64,000 nucleotides of DNA from Tenacibaculum aiptasiae (GCF_008806755.1 NZ_WAAU01000024.1:1-64000), one strand, 5' to 3'; positions 35,573 to 48,222 are shown, numbered from the stretch's first letter. Notes: generated by a model from the sequence alone, not told the origin. Numbers and translations are program-made.

Positions 35573-36532
35573 TTATAACTTTTCTATCGTTTTTGTTACT
35601 TCTTCAAGTACTTCAAAAGCTGTTTCTGCCATCTTATTTCCTTTAAAATCAAGCAAAGGATTTATTTCAACAAACTCTAAACAAGCTACTTTTTTACTTT
35701 CTAGTAATTGATTTATAATTGCTATCACCTCATGTTGATCGAATCCTTTTGGCACTGGGGTTCCTGTTCCATAAGAAATCATATCACAATCCATAGCATC
35801 AACATCAAAAGAAACATAAATTACATCACAATCTGATAATTTTTCTAAAGCTTCTTTTACACAAACTTCTAATCCTCTGTATCGAACCTCGGCAACCATA
35901 TAGTTTTTGATTCCATACTTATCCATTTGCTTATCCTCAGGTTCTTCTGTATCACGAACTCCAAAAAATACGATATCCTCTGGTAAAACTTTTTGTCCAG
36001 GTGTACCAATATTTTTCATTCTATCCCATAATTCAGTAGTTTCTCTGTCTACATCATTTATTTGACAATCTAAATTATCATCAGAAATAGCTGCTGATAA
36101 TGGCATACCATGAATATTTCCTGAAGGTGATGTATACGGTGAATGTAAATCTCCATGTGCATCAATCCAAACTACTCCTACTCTTTTAGTTGAATTTGCT
36201 GCTTTTACTCCACTAATAGTTCCTAAAGCAGATGAGTGATCTCCTGAAATTACAATTGGAAATTTTCCTTCTTGTAAATTTACTTTTACATGATTACTTA
36301 ATCTTTTACATTGATTAAATACACTGCTTATTCTCTTAGCAAATGAGTTGTTTTCTTTATTGTAAACTGATTCATTTTCTGTAATTACATCTTCAAATTC
36401 ATAAGAATCAAAATAATTACTATCTCTATTAATAGCTGCTATTTCAACAGCATCAATTCCCATATCAGACCCACGTGTTCCAGCTCCAATATCTGATCTA
36501 TTTTTGATAATTTTAATTTCTTTCATCATCAA
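35573..36532 (-). CDS. Arginase family protein
   Basis: 319 residues. The binuclear manganese site is complete: GDHSSALG, DAHGDLHSP, and SFDVDAMDC, followed by EFVEINP. This set fits arginase (arginine to ornithine and urea) better than agmatinase because the substrate loop S-x-NxHG appears as SGNIHGMP; specificity is still an inference. The gene start could be either of the first Met codons (MMMKE). It is 54 bases downstream of citrate synthase on the same strand. Confidence 0.88.
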   Translation of the reverse strand: MMMKEIKIIKNRSDIGAGTRGSDMGIDAVEIAAINRDSNYFDSYEFEDVITENESVYNKENNSFAKRISSVFNQCKRLSNHVKVNLQEGKFPIVISGDHSSALGTISGVKAANSTKRVGVVWIDAHGDLHSPYTSPSGNIHGMPLSAAISDDNLDCQINDVDRETTELWDRMKNIGTPGQKVLPEDIVFFGVRDTEEPEDKQMDKYGIKNYMVAEVRYRGLEVCVKEALEKLSDCDVIYVSFDVDAMDCDMISYGTGTPVPKGFDQHEVIAIINQLLESKKVACLEFVEINPLLDFKGNKMAETAFEVLEEVTKTIEKL

Positions 36533-36586
36533 TTATATTTAATAAAAAATGTCATCTAAATTTTAAATGACATCTTTTACGATTTT

Positions 36587-37873
36587 TTATCTTCTGCTAA
36601 GTTTTACAAATTCTCTGTGGTTTTCTCCTGTATAAACCTGACGTGGTCTACCAATTGGTTCTTTACCTAAACGCATTTCTCTCCATTGAGCAATCCATCC
36701 TGGTAAACGTCCTAAAGCAAACATTACTGTAAACATTTCCACTGGAATTCCCATTGCTCTGTATATAATACCTGAATAGAAATCTACATTTGGATATAAT
36801 TTACGCTTTACGAAGTATTCATCATTTAAAGCTTCTTGCTCTAATGATTTAGCGATATCTAAAATTGGATCTTCAATTCCTAAATCAGCTAATACTTCAT
36901 CAGCAGCTACCTTAATAATTTTTGCTCTTGGATCAAAGTTTTTATAAACTCTATGTCCGAATCCCATTAAACGGAAAGGATCGTTTTTATCTTTAGCTTT
37001 CGCCATGTATTTCTTAGTATCTCCTCCATCTTGTCTAATCGCTTCTAACATTTCTAATACAGCTTGGTTAGCACCTCCATGTAAAGGTCCCCATAAAGCT
37101 GAAATTCCTGCTGATAATGATGCGAATAATCCTGCGTGAGATGACCCTACGATTCTTACTGTAGAAGTAGAACAGTTTTGCTCGTGATCTGCATGTAAAA
37201 TTAACAACTTATCTAAAGCATCCTTAATTATTGGATTGATTTCATACTCTTCATTAGGTTGCTCAAACATCATTTTCATAACGTTTTCTACATATCCTAA
37301 TTTTGTAGATCCATAATTTAAAGGTAATCCTTGTTTTTTACGCATTGCCCAAGCAACTAATACTGGGAATTTTGCTAATATTTTTACAATAGCATTATAC
37401 ATCTCTTCTTCTGAATCAACATTCACAGAAGATGGATTAAATGCTACTAAAGCACTTGTTAAAGATGATAACACTCCCATTGGGTGCGCATTCTTAGGGA
37501 AAGCCTCAATAATTTTCTTTACGTCTTCGTCAACAATTGCTTTTGAACGAATATCGTTATGAAACTTATCTAGTTGTTCTTTGTTTGGTAACTCTCCAAA
37601 AATTAATAAATATGCTACTTCTAAGAAATCAGCTTTTTCAGCTAAATCTTCGATAGCATAACCTCTATAACGTAAAATTCCTTCTTCTCCATTTAAAAAT
37701 GTAATAGCACTTTGGCAAGAACCTGTATTTTTATATCCTGGATCTATAGTAATAACTCCTCCAGTAGCTCCTCTTAGTGTTTTAATATCAATTGCAGTTT
37801 CATTTTCTGTTCCTTTAACTAATGGAAACTCATACGTATTTTCGCCAATTTGTAATTTTGCTATATCTGACAT
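36587..37873 (-). CDS. gltA: Citrate synthase
   Basis: 428 residues from the ATG at 37873; a start 16 codons upstream is possible in the frame but would add a non-conserved tail. Type-II citrate synthase with GSSHAGLFASL, GPLHGGANQAVLEML, GFGHRVYKNFDPRA and the catalytic Asp in PNVDFYSGIIYRAMG. It condenses oxaloacetate and acetyl-CoA at the entrance to the TCA cycle. Separated from enolase by a terminator. Confidence 0.96.
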   Translation of the reverse strand: MSDIAKLQIGENTYEFPLVKGTENETAIDIKTLRGATGGVITIDPGYKNTGSCQSAITFLNGEEGILRYRGYAIEDLAEKADFLEVAYLLIFGELPNKEQLDKFHNDIRSKAIVDEDVKKIIEAFPKNAHPMGVLSSLTSALVAFNPSSVNVDSEEEMYNAIVKILAKFPVLVAWAMRKKQGLPLNYGSTKLGYVENVMKMMFEQPNEEYEINPIIKDALDKLLILHADHEQNCSTSTVRIVGSSHAGLFASLSAGISALWGPLHGGANQAVLEMLEAIRQDGGDTKKYMAKAKDKNDPFRLMGFGHRVYKNFDPRAKIIKVAADEVLADLGIEDPILDIAKSLEQEALNDEYFVKRKLYPNVDFYSGIIYRAMGIPVEMFTVMFALGRLPGWIAQWREMRLGKEPIGRPRQVYTGENHREFVKLSRR

Positions 37874-38004
37874 TTTATTTCTTAAAATTTTTATTATTGA
37901 AGTGAGTTGCGAAGATACCAATTTTTGTAAGATTTTAAAAATAGGTATTCATAGATTTTTAATATGAAAAAATAGGAACTACTTATAACATAATTTGTTA
38001 AAAA

Positions 38005-38040
38005 CACAAAACCTTGTTAGCTAATCTAACAAGGTTTGAG
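38005..38040 (-). terminator. Terminator of the enolase transcript
   Basis: Twelve-base arms AAACCTTGTTAG / CTAACAAGGTTT with a five-base loop; on the minus strand the stem is followed by a T-rich tail (TTTTGTGTTTTT). Confidence 0.8.
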
Positions 38041-38060
38041 TTATTGTATTTACTATACTT

Positions 38061-39356
<1,296 letters not shown>

Positions 39357-39371
39357 TTATTTTTAATATAG

Positions 39372-39399
39372 ATTCCCGTGAATTTAAACTCACGGGAAT
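39372..39399. terminator. Perfect hairpin between carA and eno
   Basis: Ten-base perfect arms ATTCCCGTGA / TCACGGGAAT, eight-base loop. No T-run on the minus strand, so it may terminate carA weakly, protect the mRNA end, or fold in the eno leader. Confidence 0.5.
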
Positions 39400-39474
39400 G
39401 CTATTTTTATACTTGCTAATTTACTAATTGTGGCCGATTATTGGTTATCTGTGTAAAACTAATTACGAAAACGT

Positions 39475-40590
39475 TTACGCTTCTACCTTTGCCTTTTTTA
39501 TATTTTCTATAAACTGATCGAATAAATATTCTGAATCATGTGGTCCTGGGCTTGCCTCTGGGTGATATTGTACTGAAAATACATTCTTAGACTTCATTCT
39601 AATTCCTGCTACCGTATGATCATTTAAATGTACATGTGTAATTTCTACATCAGCATGTGCTTCTGTTTCCTCTCTATTGATAGCAAATCCGTGGTTTTGA
39701 GAAGTTATCTCTCCCTTTCCTGTAAGTAAATTCTTTACAGGATGATTAATTCCTCTGTGTCCATTATGCATTTTATAAGTAGAAATCCCATTAGCTAAAG
39801 CAATAACTTGATGTCCTAAACAAATACCAAATAGTGGTAAATTTCTTTCAATTATTTCTTTTGCTGTATTTTGTGCTTCCACTAATGGCTCTGGGTCACC
39901 AGGTCCGTTAGAAATAAAATAACCATCAGGATTAAAATCACTCATTTCTTCAAAACTAGCATTGTATGGATATACTTTAACGTAAGCTCCTCTTTTTACT
40001 AAGTTTCTTAAAATATTCTTTTTAATTCCTATGTCTAAGGCCGAAATTTTAATTGATGAATTCTCATCTCCAACAAAATAAGGTTCTTTCGTAGATACTT
40101 TTGAAGCTAATTCTAATCCCTCCATATTTGGAGTTTCAGCTAATTGCTTCTTTAATTCATCAATATTATCAATCTCTGTTGAAATAATAGCATTCATTGC
40201 TCCATTATCTCTAATGTAAGAAACCAATGCTCTAGTATCTACATCTGATATAGCAACCAGATTATGCTTTTCAAACCAATCGTATAAGTTACTATCAGAA
40301 TCTACTCTCGAGTGTGTAAAACTAAAGTTACGGCAAATTAATCCTGATATTTTGATACTTTCAGATTCATTTTCTTCATTATTGATACCATAGTTACCAA
40401 TATGAGCATTTGTAGTTACCATCATTTGTCCAAAATAAGATGGATCTGTAAAAATTTCTTGGTAACCTGTCATTCCTGTATTGAAACAAATTTCCCCTGT
40501 AGCTGTTCCTTCTATTCCGATAGATTTTCCGTAGAAGATAGTTCCATCTGCTAATAAAACTAATGCTTTTTTACGTGCTTGATATTTCAT
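39475..40590 (-). CDS. carA: Carbamoyl-phosphate synthase, small (glutaminase) subunit
   Basis: 371 residues. The class-I glutaminase triad is complete: nucleophile Cys in LFGICLGHQV (about residue 254), and His-x-Glu in VQYHPEASPGPHDSEY. The N-terminal half carries the FNTGMTGYQEIFTDPSYFGQ stretch of CarA. It feeds ammonia to CarB for arginine and pyrimidine synthesis. carB is not adjacent in this window. Confidence 0.97.
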   Translation of the reverse strand: MKYQARKKALVLLADGTIFYGKSIGIEGTATGEICFNTGMTGYQEIFTDPSYFGQMMVTTNAHIGNYGINNEENESESIKISGLICRNFSFTHSRVDSDSNLYDWFEKHNLVAISDVDTRALVSYIRDNGAMNAIISTEIDNIDELKKQLAETPNMEGLELASKVSTKEPYFVGDENSSIKISALDIGIKKNILRNLVKRGAYVKVYPYNASFEEMSDFNPDGYFISNGPGDPEPLVEAQNTAKEIIERNLPLFGICLGHQVIALANGISTYKMHNGHRGINHPVKNLLTGKGEITSQNHGFAINREETEAHADVEITHVHLNDHTVAGIRMKSKNVFSVQYHPEASPGPHDSEYLFDQFIENIKKAKVEA

Positions 40591-40625
40591 TTAGTGTGTT
40601 GTGTAATTTGTATGCAAAAATATAT

Positions 40626-40657
40626 AAAAAAAGGGATAAACATTAAATGTTTATCCC
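40626..40657 (-). terminator. Terminator at the end of the ribosomal operon
   Basis: GGGATAAACATT / AATGTTTATCCC with one-base loop; on the minus strand the stem runs into seven T residues. Lies just after rplQ and before carA. Confidence 0.92.
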
Positions 40658-40686
40658 CTTGATATAATTTATAAAAACTTTCATTT

Positions 40687-41160
40687 TTATTCTTCTTCTT
40701 GTGAAGTTGTAGTTTCAACAGCAGCTTCAACTTTCTTCGCACCACCACGACGGCTACGACGAGTACTCTTCTTAGCTTTGTTTCCTTTTGGATTGTATAA
40801 TTCGTTGTAATCAACTAATTCTACCATTGCCATAGGAGCGTTATCTCCTTGACGGTTTCCTAATTTGATGATACGAACATATCCTCCTGGTCTGTCTCCT
40901 ACTTTTACAGAAACTTCTTTGAATAATTCTGTAACAGAATATTTATTACGTAAGTAACTAAATACAACACGACGGTTGTGAGTTGTGTCTTCTTTAGACT
41001 TAGTAATTAAAGGCTCAACAAACTTACGTAAAGCTTTTGCTTTTGCAACTGTTGTGTTAATACGCTTGTGCTCAATTAATGAACAAGCCATATTTGCTAA
41101 CATCGCTTTTCTGTGCGCTGTTTGTCTACCTAAATGATTAAATTTCTTTCCGTGTCTCAT
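40687..41160 (-). CDS. rplQ: 50S ribosomal protein L17
   Basis: 157 residues: the bacterial L17 core ([30 protein letters not shown]) plus a Lys/Arg- and Glu-rich C-terminal tail of about 40 residues typical of Bacteroidota. Last gene of the alpha-operon part. Confidence 0.97.
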   Translation of the reverse strand: MRHGKKFNHLGRQTAHRKAMLANMACSLIEHKRINTTVAKAKALRKFVEPLITKSKEDTTHNRRVVFSYLRNKYSVTELFKEVSVKVGDRPGGYVRIIKLGNRQGDNAPMAMVELVDYNELYNPKGNKAKKSTRRSRRGGAKKVEAAVETTTSQEEE

Positions 41161-41221
41161 GACATTTGGTTTTTAGCTCTCATCTTGCTACAACCCACTA
41201 AGGGGAGCAAAATATGAAAGG

Positions 41222-42214
41222 TTAATCTCTATCTAATTTATATTTGCTTAAATCCATTCCGAAACTTAAGTTTTTGTTTGCCACTAACTCATCTAATTCA
41301 GTTAACGACTTTTTACCAAAGTTTCTAAATTTCATTAAATCACTTTTGTTAAATGATACTAAGTCTCCTAAAGTATCTACTTCTGCAGCTTTTAAGCAGT
41401 TTAAAGCACGAACTGATAAATCCATATCAACTAATTTCGTCTTTAATAACTGACGCATATGTAATGATTCCTCATCATATGTTTCAGTTTGAGCAATTTC
41501 ATCTGCCTCTAATGTTATACGCTCATCAGAGAATAACATGAAGTGGTGGATTAAAATTTTAGCTGCCTCTGTTAATGCATCTTTTGGATTGATAGAACCG
41601 TCTGTATCGATATCGAAAACTAATTTTTCGTAATCGGTCTTTTGTTCTACACGGAAGTTTTCTACACCATACTTTACATTCTTAATAGGAGTGTAAATAG
41701 AATCTGTAAAAATTGTTCCTAATGGAGCTCCTGCTCTTTTGTTTTCTTCAGCTGGTACAAAACCTCTACCTTTTTCGATAGTGATTTCTGCATTGAAGTT
41801 TACAGACTTATCCATGTTACATAATACTAAATCTGGATTTAGTACTTGGAAACCTGAGATAAATTTTTGTAAATCTCCTGCTGTTAATTGCTCTTGACCA
41901 GATACTGCTATAGAAACTGTTTCTCTATCAGACTCTTCAATTTGTTTCTTAAAACGAACTTGTTTTAAGTTTAAGATGATTTCTGTTACATCTTCAACAA
42001 CACCTTGAATAGTTGAAAACTCGTGATCAACCCCGTCAACACGTAATGATGTAATTGCGAACCCTTCTAAAGAAGATAATAATACTCTTCTTAAAGCGTT
42101 TCCAATTGTTAATCCAAAACCTGGTTCAAGAGGTCTGAATTCGAATCTTCCTGAAAAATCAGTAGATTCAATCATTATTACTTTGTCAGGCTTTTGAAAA
42201 TTTAAAATTGCCAT
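41222..42214 (-). CDS. rpoA: RNA polymerase alpha subunit
   Basis: 330 residues. The N-terminal dimerisation domain shows [22 protein letters not shown]; the C-terminal domain (about 255-330) has [20 protein letters not shown] sequence and [15 protein letters not shown], the part that contacts activators and upstream DNA. In the normal place between rpsD and rplQ. Confidence 0.98.
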   Translation of the reverse strand: MAILNFQKPDKVIMIESTDFSGRFEFRPLEPGFGLTIGNALRRVLLSSLEGFAITSLRVDGVDHEFSTIQGVVEDVTEIILNLKQVRFKKQIEESDRETVSIAVSGQEQLTAGDLQKFISGFQVLNPDLVLCNMDKSVNFNAEITIEKGRGFVPAEENKRAGAPLGTIFTDSIYTPIKNVKYGVENFRVEQKTDYEKLVFDIDTDGSINPKDALTEAAKILIHHFMLFSDERITLEADEIAQTETYDEESLHMRQLLKTKLVDMDLSVRALNCLKAAEVDTLGDLVSFNKSDLMKFRNFGKKSLTELDELVANKNLSFGMDLSKYKLDRD

Positions 42215-42314
42215 AGTTTTTGTTCTTCTTTTTAATTGTTATTCAGTTGCGCGGTTTATAAGTTTGAAGAAATACGAATAAACCCTTTGGCTGAACTTCA
42301 ATATGATTAATTTA

Positions 42315-42920
42315 TTATTTAGAGTATAATTCTACGATTAATTGCTCTTTAATGTTCTCAGGAATTTGTAATCTTTCTGGTGCTTTAATAAAAGTTCCAG
42401 ATTTTTGATCAGCATTCCAGCTTAACCACTCATAAACGTTGTTGTTAGATGCTAATGAATTTTCAATAGCTTCTAATGACTTAGACTTTTCTCTTACTGC
42501 AACAACATCTCCTGCTTTTAAACTATAAGATGGGATGTTTACGATTTCACCATTTACAGTAATGTGACGGTGAGATACTAATTGACGTCCTGCTCTTCTA
42601 GAGTTAGCAATTCCTAAACGGAATACTACGTTATCTAAACGAGATTCACATAATTGTAATAAAACCTCACCAGTAATTCCTTTAGAAGCAGATGCTTTTT
42701 TGAATAAGTTTCTGAACTGACGCTCTAAAATACCGTAAGAGTATTTTGCTTTTTGCTTTTCCATTAATTGGATAGCGTATTCAGATTTTTTTCCTCTTCT
42801 TCTAGCATTTCCATGCTGTCCTGGAGGGAAATTTCTTTTTTCGAAGTTTTTGTCTTCTCCGAAAATTGCTTCGCCAAATTTACGAGCAATCTTAGTCTTT
42901 GGTCCTGTATATCTTGCCAT
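42315..42920 (-). CDS. rpsD: 30S ribosomal protein S4
   Basis: 201 residues with the S4 domain ([33 protein letters not shown]). It starts assembly of the 30S body. N-terminal Zn-type cysteines are absent. Separated from rpsK by 132 bases with no evident terminator. Confidence 0.97.
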   Translation of the reverse strand: MARYTGPKTKIARKFGEAIFGEDKNFEKRNFPPGQHGNARRRGKKSEYAIQLMEKQKAKYSYGILERQFRNLFKKASASKGITGEVLLQLCESRLDNVVFRLGIANSRRAGRQLVSHRHITVNGEIVNIPSYSLKAGDVVAVREKSKSLEAIENSLASNNNVYEWLSWNADQKSGTFIKAPERLQIPENIKEQLIVELYSK

Positions 42921-43052
42921 TTCTTAATAATTTAGTAGGGATTATGAATTAAGGCTAACTCCTTCGATAATCTTGTTCCTACTTTTGTTTAAAATATAAT
43001 TTGTTGTGTACAAAAGTACACTAAAACAAAGTATAAGTTGATTTACATCAAC

Positions 43053-43439
43053 TTATACTCTTCTTCTTTTAGGTGGACGACATCCATTGTGAGGAATTGG
43101 TGTAACGTCAATGATTTCTGTTACTTCGATTCCTGAATTGTGGATAGATCTGATTGCAGATTCTCTACCGTTACCTGGTCCTTTAACGTACACTTTTACT
43201 TTACGTAAACCTGCTTCTTTTGCAACGTTAGCACAATCTTCTGCTGCTAATTGAGCTGCATATGGAGTATTCTTTTTAGAACCTCTGAAGCCCATTTTTC
43301 CTGCAGATGACCAAGAAATAACGTCACCTTTTTTGTTTGTTAAAGAAATAATAATGTTGTTGAATGATGCAGTAATGTGAGCTTCACCTACTGATTCAAT
43401 TACAACTTTACGTTTTTTTGTTATTTTAGACTTTGCCAT
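43053..43439 (-). CDS. rpsK: 30S ribosomal protein S11
   Basis: 128 residues ending in the conserved [14 protein letters not shown] tail, with [13 protein letters not shown] and [13 protein letters not shown] upstream. Part of the platform near the mRNA exit. Confidence 0.97.
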   Translation of the reverse strand: MAKSKITKKRKVVIESVGEAHITASFNNIIISLTNKKGDVISWSSAGKMGFRGSKKNTPYAAQLAAEDCANVAKEAGLRKVKVYVKGPGNGRESAIRSIHNSGIEVTEIIDVTPIPHNGCRPPKRRRV

Positions 43440-43472
43440 AATTCTTTACTATTAGTAAAAAACAATCAATGA

Positions 43473-43838
43473 TTATTTTTTCTTGTTAGCTACAGTTTTT
43501 CTCTTACCTTTTCTTGTACGAGAGTTATTCTTAGTTCTTTGTCCTCTTAAAGGTAAACCTAATCTATGACGAATACCTCTTTGACATCCGATGTCCATTA
43601 AACGTTTGATGTTTAATTGAACTTCAGAACGTAACTCACCTTCAATGGTAAAAGTTCCTACTTGCTCACGAATTGCTGCAATTTGATCATCAGTCCAATC
43701 TTGAACTTTGATACTCTCATCTACTTTTGCGTTAGCTAAGATTACTTTAGCTCTACTGTTTCCTATACCAAAGATGTAAGTTAAAGCGATAACACCTCTT
43801 TTATTCTTTGGAATATCTATACCTGCTATTCTTGCCAT
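43473..43838 (-). CDS. rpsM: 30S ribosomal protein S13
   Basis: 121 residues: [25 protein letters not shown] at the start, [27 protein letters not shown] near the end. Its start codon overlaps the stop of rpmJ (TAATG), pointing to translational coupling. Confidence 0.97.
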   Translation of the reverse strand: MARIAGIDIPKNKRGVIALTYIFGIGNSRAKVILANAKVDESIKVQDWTDDQIAAIREQVGTFTIEGELRSEVQLNIKRLMDIGCQRGIRHRLGLPLRGQRTKNNSRTRKGKRKTVANKKK

Positions 43839-43954
43839 TACCCTTGTCTTTGTTTAAATCTAGGATTCTTTTTATTTATTACGTATAATCTGCCTTTTCT
43901 GCGTACTATTTTGCAATCGGCACTTCTTTTCTTTAATGATGCTCTTACTTTCAT
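43838..43954 (-). CDS. rpmJ: 50S ribosomal protein L36
   Basis: A 38-residue gene found by reading the gap between rpsM and infA. The product begins [20 protein letters not shown] and ends in [12 protein letters not shown]. Only one of the four classical zinc Cys (in ADCKIV) is clear, so this is a zinc-free, C-minus type L36. Its stop shares bases with the rpsM start. Confidence 0.92.
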   Translation of the reverse strand: MKVRASLKKRSADCKIVRRKGRLYVINKKNPRFKQRQG

Positions 43955-43966
43955 CAGTGTGTTTTT

Positions 43967-44182
43967 TTAATATCTGTAAGTAATTCTTGCCTTAGTTAAA
44001 TCGTATGGGCTCATTTCTAATTTTACCTTATCTCCAGGTAATAATTTGATATAATGCATACGCATTTTTCCTGAAATGTGAGCCGTAACAATATGTCCGT
44101 TCTCTAATTCCACTCGAAACATTGCATTTGATAATGCTTCTGTAATGGTTCCGTCTTGTTGAATTGCTGGTTGCTTAGCCAT
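43967..44182 (-). CDS. infA: Translation initiation factor IF-1
   Basis: 71 residues, an S1-like OB fold ([56 protein letters not shown]). Binds the 30S A-site. One base after secY, 12 bases before rpmJ. Confidence 0.97.
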   Translation of the reverse strand: MAKQPAIQQDGTITEALSNAMFRVELENGHIVTAHISGKMRMHYIKLLPGDKVKLEMSPYDLTKARITYRY

Positions 44183-44183
44183 A

Positions 44184-45506
44184 CTATTTTAACGATTTTC
44201 TGTTACTGTTACCTGTTTTCATTAAACCGTCATAACGACTGTTTAATAAATACGAATTGATTTGCTGAATGGTATCTATTGCAACTCCAACCATAATGAT
44301 TAAAGAAGTTCCTCCAAAGAACATTGCCCAGTTTTGAGTAACTCCAAACTTAACAATGATTGCAGGTAAAATAGATAACGCTGCTAAAAAGATAGATCCT
44401 GGTAATGTTATTTTTGATAACACTGAATCTAAAAAGTTAGCTGTTTCTTCTCCTGGTTTATATCCAGGAACAAAACCATTACTTCTCTTTAAGTCCTCAG
44501 CCATTTTGTTTGTTGGGATTGTAATCGCCGTATAAAAATAACTAAAAACAATAATTAAGAAAGCAAATATAACATTGTACCATAACCCGAAATTATCAGT
44601 CAAACTATTTAATGCTGGGAATTTTTGACCTAAAGCTACTGGTAAAAACATAATAGCTTGTGCAAAAATAATTGGCATTACTCCAGCTGCATTCAATTTT
44701 AATGGAATGTACTGACGAGCACCATCAACATCTTTAATGTTTGTAACTGCTGTACGACGTGCATACTGAACTGCTACTTTACGTACTGCTGTAACTAATA
44801 ATACGGTTAACAAGATTACTACAAACCAAACTATTAATTCGATTAATATCATCATTATACCTCCAGCTCCTGCTGTTTGTTTAGAAAGTAATTCTTGAAC
44901 AAAAGCAGCTGGGAAATTAGCAATAATACCAACAGTAATTAATAACGATATACCGTTACCAACTCCTTTATCAGTAATACGCTCTCCTAACCACATTGCA
45001 AAAATTGTTCCTGCACTTAAAAGAATAATTGATGATACCCAAAATTGAACTCCTGTTACTAAAAATGCTTCAGGTCCTAATCCCATTTGGTTTTGAATAA
45101 TACCAATATAGGTTGGTGCTTGAAACAATGTAATAGCAATCGTAAGCCATCTTGTTATTTGCGTAATCTTCTTACGTCCACTTTCTCCATCTTTTTGTAA
45201 TTTTTGTAAATATGGCACCGCAATACCCATTAACTGAACTACAATAGATGCTGAAATATAAGGCATTATACCAAGTGCCATAACCGACGCTCTAGCAAAT
45301 GCCCCTCCTGTAAATGCGTTTAATAAACCTAAAAGACCTTCGGAAGTACTGTCTTGTAAAGCTGATAACTGTGTAGGGTCAATTCCAGGTAATGGAACTG
45401 CCGCCATAAAACGGTAAACAGCAATTAAACATAAGGTTAAAATTAATTTAGATTTTAACTCTTCTATCTTCCAAATATCTTTTAAAGTATTTATAAAATT
45501 CATCAT
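44184..45506 (-). CDS. secY: Protein translocase subunit SecY
   Basis: 440 residues with ten membrane helices; family stretches include [10 protein letters not shown], the plug region, [13 protein letters not shown], and the cytoplasmic loop [17 protein letters not shown]. Forms the inner-membrane protein channel. Second Met (MMNF) could be the true start. Confidence 0.98.
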   Translation of the reverse strand: MMNFINTLKDIWKIEELKSKLILTLCLIAVYRFMAAVPLPGIDPTQLSALQDSTSEGLLGLLNAFTGGAFARASVMALGIMPYISASIVVQLMGIAVPYLQKLQKDGESGRKKITQITRWLTIAITLFQAPTYIGIIQNQMGLGPEAFLVTGVQFWVSSIILLSAGTIFAMWLGERITDKGVGNGISLLITVGIIANFPAAFVQELLSKQTAGAGGIMMILIELIVWFVVILLTVLLVTAVRKVAVQYARRTAVTNIKDVDGARQYIPLKLNAAGVMPIIFAQAIMFLPVALGQKFPALNSLTDNFGLWYNVIFAFLIIVFSYFYTAITIPTNKMAEDLKRSNGFVPGYKPGEETANFLDSVLSKITLPGSIFLAALSILPAIIVKFGVTQNWAMFFGGTSLIIMVGVAIDTIQQINSYLLNSRYDGLMKTGNSNRKSLK

Positions 45507-45515
45507 TTACAATTC

Positions 45516-45965
45516 TTATAAGGTAACTGCCTCACCACCTGCAGCCTCGATAGCCGCTTTTGCTGATGCAGTAAATTTATGTACAGTTATATTTAATTTA
45601 GCTTTTAATTCTCCACCACCTAATATTTTTACTAAGTCGTTTTTACGAGCTAAACGATTTTCTACTAAAACGTCTAAATTAACTGTATCTGTAATTTTTC
45701 CGTTATCTACTAATCCTTGTAATTTGTCTAAATTAACACCAACATACTCTTTACGATTAATGTTTGTGAATCCAAATTTAGGTACACGTCTTTGAAGTGG
45801 CATTTGACCTCCTTCAAACCCTACTTTACGAGAATAACCAGAACGAGACTTAGCTCCTTTGTGACCTCTAGCAGCAGTACCACCTTTACCAGAACCTTCA
45901 CCACGTGCAATTCTCTTAACTTTCTTAACAGATCCCTCTGCTGGTTTTAAGTTGTGTAAACTCAT
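45516..45965 (-). CDS. rplO: 50S ribosomal protein L15
   Basis: 149 residues: MSLHNLKPAEGSVKKVKRIARGEGSG-type N-terminus with the Gly-rich KGGTAARGHKGAKSRSG stretch, and GFEGGQMPLQRRVPKFGF in the middle. Nine bases before secY. Confidence 0.97.
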   Translation of the reverse strand: MSLHNLKPAEGSVKKVKRIARGEGSGKGGTAARGHKGAKSRSGYSRKVGFEGGQMPLQRRVPKFGFTNINRKEYVGVNLDKLQGLVDNGKITDTVNLDVLVENRLARKNDLVKILGGGELKAKLNITVHKFTASAKAAIEAAGGEAVTL

Positions 45966-45979
45966 GATTATATATTGTC

Positions 45980-46162
45980 TTATTTAACTTCCTCTACAGA
46001 AATTAAGTGTTTAACTGTATTTACCATACCAATAATAGAAGGAGTTGCCTCGTGCTCTACTGTTTGGTTCATTCTTCGTAATCCTAATGCCTCTAAAGTT
46101 CTCTTTTGATTTTTAAGGCGACCGATTTGACTTTTTACTTGTGTAACTCTAATTTTACTCAT
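45980..46162 (-). CDS. rpmD: 50S ribosomal protein L30
   Basis: 60 residues: IRVTQVKSQIGRLKNQKRTLEALGLRRMNQ is diagnostic. Between rpsE and rplO as usual. Confidence 0.96.
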   Translation of the reverse strand: MSKIRVTQVKSQIGRLKNQKRTLEALGLRRMNQTVEHEATPSIIGMVNTVKHLISVEEVK

Positions 46163-46173
46163 CGTCTTAAATT

Positions 46174-46695
46174 TTAACCGTTAAAAACTTTCTCTAAAGA
46201 AATACCTCTTTGCTTAGCAATAGTAGCTGCACTACGTAACTGTAATAAAGCATCAAAAGTAGCTTTTACTACGTTATGTGGGTTAGAAGATCCTTGAGAC
46301 TTAGATAATACGTCTTTAATACCAACTGATTCTAATACTGAACGTACTGCACCACCGGCAATAACTCCCGTACCATGTGAAGCTGGTTTAATAAAAACTT
46401 TTGCTCCTCCAAACTTACCTTTCTGTTCGTGAGGTAAAGTTCCATCTAAAATAGGAATACGCACTAAATTTTTCTTTGCATCTTCTACTGCCTTAGCAAT
46501 TGCAGAAGCAACATCTTTAGACTTTCCTAATCCGTGACCTACAACACCGTTACCATCTCCAACAACTACGATAGCAGAGAATCCAAATGCTCTACCTCCT
46601 TTAGTTACTTTAGTAACACGTTGTACACCAACTAATTTATCTACAAGCTCTAATCCGCTTGGTTTTACTCTTTCTACGTTTTTATATCCTAACAT
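46174..46695 (-). CDS. rpsE: 30S ribosomal protein S5
   Basis: 173 residues: N-terminal double-strand RNA-binding half ([25 protein letters not shown]) and C-terminal half ([33 protein letters not shown]). Helps mRNA unwinding at the entry and decoding accuracy. Confidence 0.97.
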   Translation of the reverse strand: MLGYKNVERVKPSGLELVDKLVGVQRVTKVTKGGRAFGFSAIVVVGDGNGVVGHGLGKSKDVASAIAKAVEDAKKNLVRIPILDGTLPHEQKGKFGGAKVFIKPASHGTGVIAGGAVRSVLESVGIKDVLSKSQGSSNPHNVVKATFDALLQLRSAATIAKQRGISLEKVFNG

Positions 46696-46706
46696 AATAT
46701 AATTTC

Positions 46707-47057
46707 TTAAAATTTTAAACCAGCTTCTCTAGCAGCATCTGCTAATACTTTAACTCTACCGTGGTATAAAAAACCATTTCTATCGAAAGAAACTGTTTCA
46801 ACGCCAGCTTTAACTGCTTTTTCAGCAATCGATTTACCTACTGCTGTAGCTGCCTCTGCTTTAGAACCAGATGCAATTCCTTTATCTCTTGATGAAGCTG
46901 ATACTAAAGTTACTCCAGCTACGTCATCAATTAACTGAGCATAGATTTCTTTGTTACTTCTAAAAACTGATAATCTTGGTTTAGCAGCTGTTCCTGTAAC
47001 AACTTTTCTAATTCTATACTTAATTCGTTGTCTTCTTTCAAGCTTTGATAATGCCAT
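46707..47057 (-). CDS. rplR: 50S ribosomal protein L18
   Basis: 116 residues with [34 protein letters not shown] and the C-terminal [19 protein letters not shown]. Binds 5S rRNA. Confidence 0.97.
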   Translation of the reverse strand: MALSKLERRQRIKYRIRKVVTGTAAKPRLSVFRSNKEIYAQLIDDVAGVTLVSASSRDKGIASGSKAEAATAVGKSIAEKAVKAGVETVSFDRNGFLYHGRVKVLADAAREAGLKF

Positions 47058-47076
47058 AATAATTTCTCTTAATTTA

Positions 47077-47622
47077 TTATGCAGATTTACCTGCTTTTCT
47101 TCTTAATACTTCTCCTACAAACTTAATTCCTTTTCCTTTGTAAGGCTCTGGCTTACGGAAAGAACGGATTTTTGCTGCAACTTGACCAACTAACTGCTTG
47201 TCATGTGAAGTTAATTTTACGATTGGATTCTTACCTTTTTCAGATACTGTCTCAACCTTAACTTCTGGAGCTAAATTTAATACTATGTTATGAGAGAAAC
47301 CTAAAGCTAAATCTAATTTTTGCCCTTGGTTAGATGCTCTATAACCAACACCTACTAACTCTAATTCTTTAGTATAACCCTTAGTAACACCTTCAACCAT
47401 ATTGTTGATTAATGCACGATATAAACCGTGAGCTGCTCTATGGTCTTTATTATCTGATGGTCTTTCAACTGTTAAAGTACCATCTTCAATTTTTACAGTA
47501 ATATCAGATTTTAACTCTTGAGTTAACTCACCTAATTTACCTTTTACTGTAACCACGTTTCCGTCTACTTTTACTTCAACACCTTGTGGTAATGCGATTG
47601 GATTTTTTCCTATTCTACTCAT
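47077..47622 (-). CDS. rplF: 50S ribosomal protein L6
   Basis: 181 residues: [16 protein letters not shown] at the start and the conserved [12 protein letters not shown] loop near the C-terminus, with two similar alpha/beta repeats between. Confidence 0.97.
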   Translation of the reverse strand: MSRIGKNPIALPQGVEVKVDGNVVTVKGKLGELTQELKSDITVKIEDGTLTVERPSDNKDHRAAHGLYRALINNMVEGVTKGYTKELELVGVGYRASNQGQKLDLALGFSHNIVLNLAPEVKVETVSEKGKNPIVKLTSHDKQLVGQVAAKIRSFRKPEPYKGKGIKFVGEVLRRKAGKSA

Positions 47623-47637
47623 CTTACAAAATGTTTT

Positions 47638-48036
47638 TTAGTAAACGTAACATAAAACTTCTCCACCAACATTCTCAAGCCTTGCTTTTTTGTTTGTCAT
47701 TACACCTTTAGATGTAGAAACGATAGCAATACCTAATCCGTTTAATACTCTTGGCATTTCTTTAGCGCCAACGTACTTACGTAAACCTGGTGTTGAAATT
47801 CTTTGAATTTTTCTGATTACTGATTCTTTCGTGTCACGATCGTATTTTAAAGCTATCTTAATAGTCCCTTGTACTTTATCGTCATTGAACTGATAACTTA
47901 AAATGTAACCTTGATCGAACAAAATCTTCGTCATTTCCTTCTTCAACTTTGAAGCAGGAACTTCAACTACTCTGTGATTTGCTGCAATAGCATTTCTCAC
48001 TCGAGTAAGAAAATCCGCGATTGGATCTGTATACAT
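47638..48036 (-). CDS. rpsH: 30S ribosomal protein S8
   Basis: 132 residues: DPIADFLTRVRNAIAANHRVVEVP at the start, STSKGVMTNKKARLENVGGEVLCYVY at the end. Here it is the first gene of its own transcript, since a terminator and a promoter separate it from rpsN. In other bacteria S8 is the regulator of this operon, so the break may be functionally linked. Confidence 0.97.
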   Translation of the reverse strand: MYTDPIADFLTRVRNAIAANHRVVEVPASKLKKEMTKILFDQGYILSYQFNDDKVQGTIKIALKYDRDTKESVIRKIQRISTPGLRKYVGAKEMPRVLNGLGIAIVSTSKGVMTNKKARLENVGGEVLCYVY

Positions 48037-48222
48037 AATTAATTAAATTGCGGCTTTGGTTTTCAATAACTTACGATAATTTTCTTTTTAAAAAAGTTGT
48101 TACTGAACCTGAAACCAGTTAATATTCATTTTTTGTTTTTCAGAAATAAATCACTTATAAGGCTTTGCTAATTTATTAACAGTTACTTACAAGACATAAT
48201 TTACCCTATAAAAAACAGAGTG

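Noticed and set aside
37874..37921. Longer N-terminus of citrate synthase
   Set aside because: The extra 16 residues are not like the family, while the internal Met begins the conserved MSDIAKLQIG-type start.
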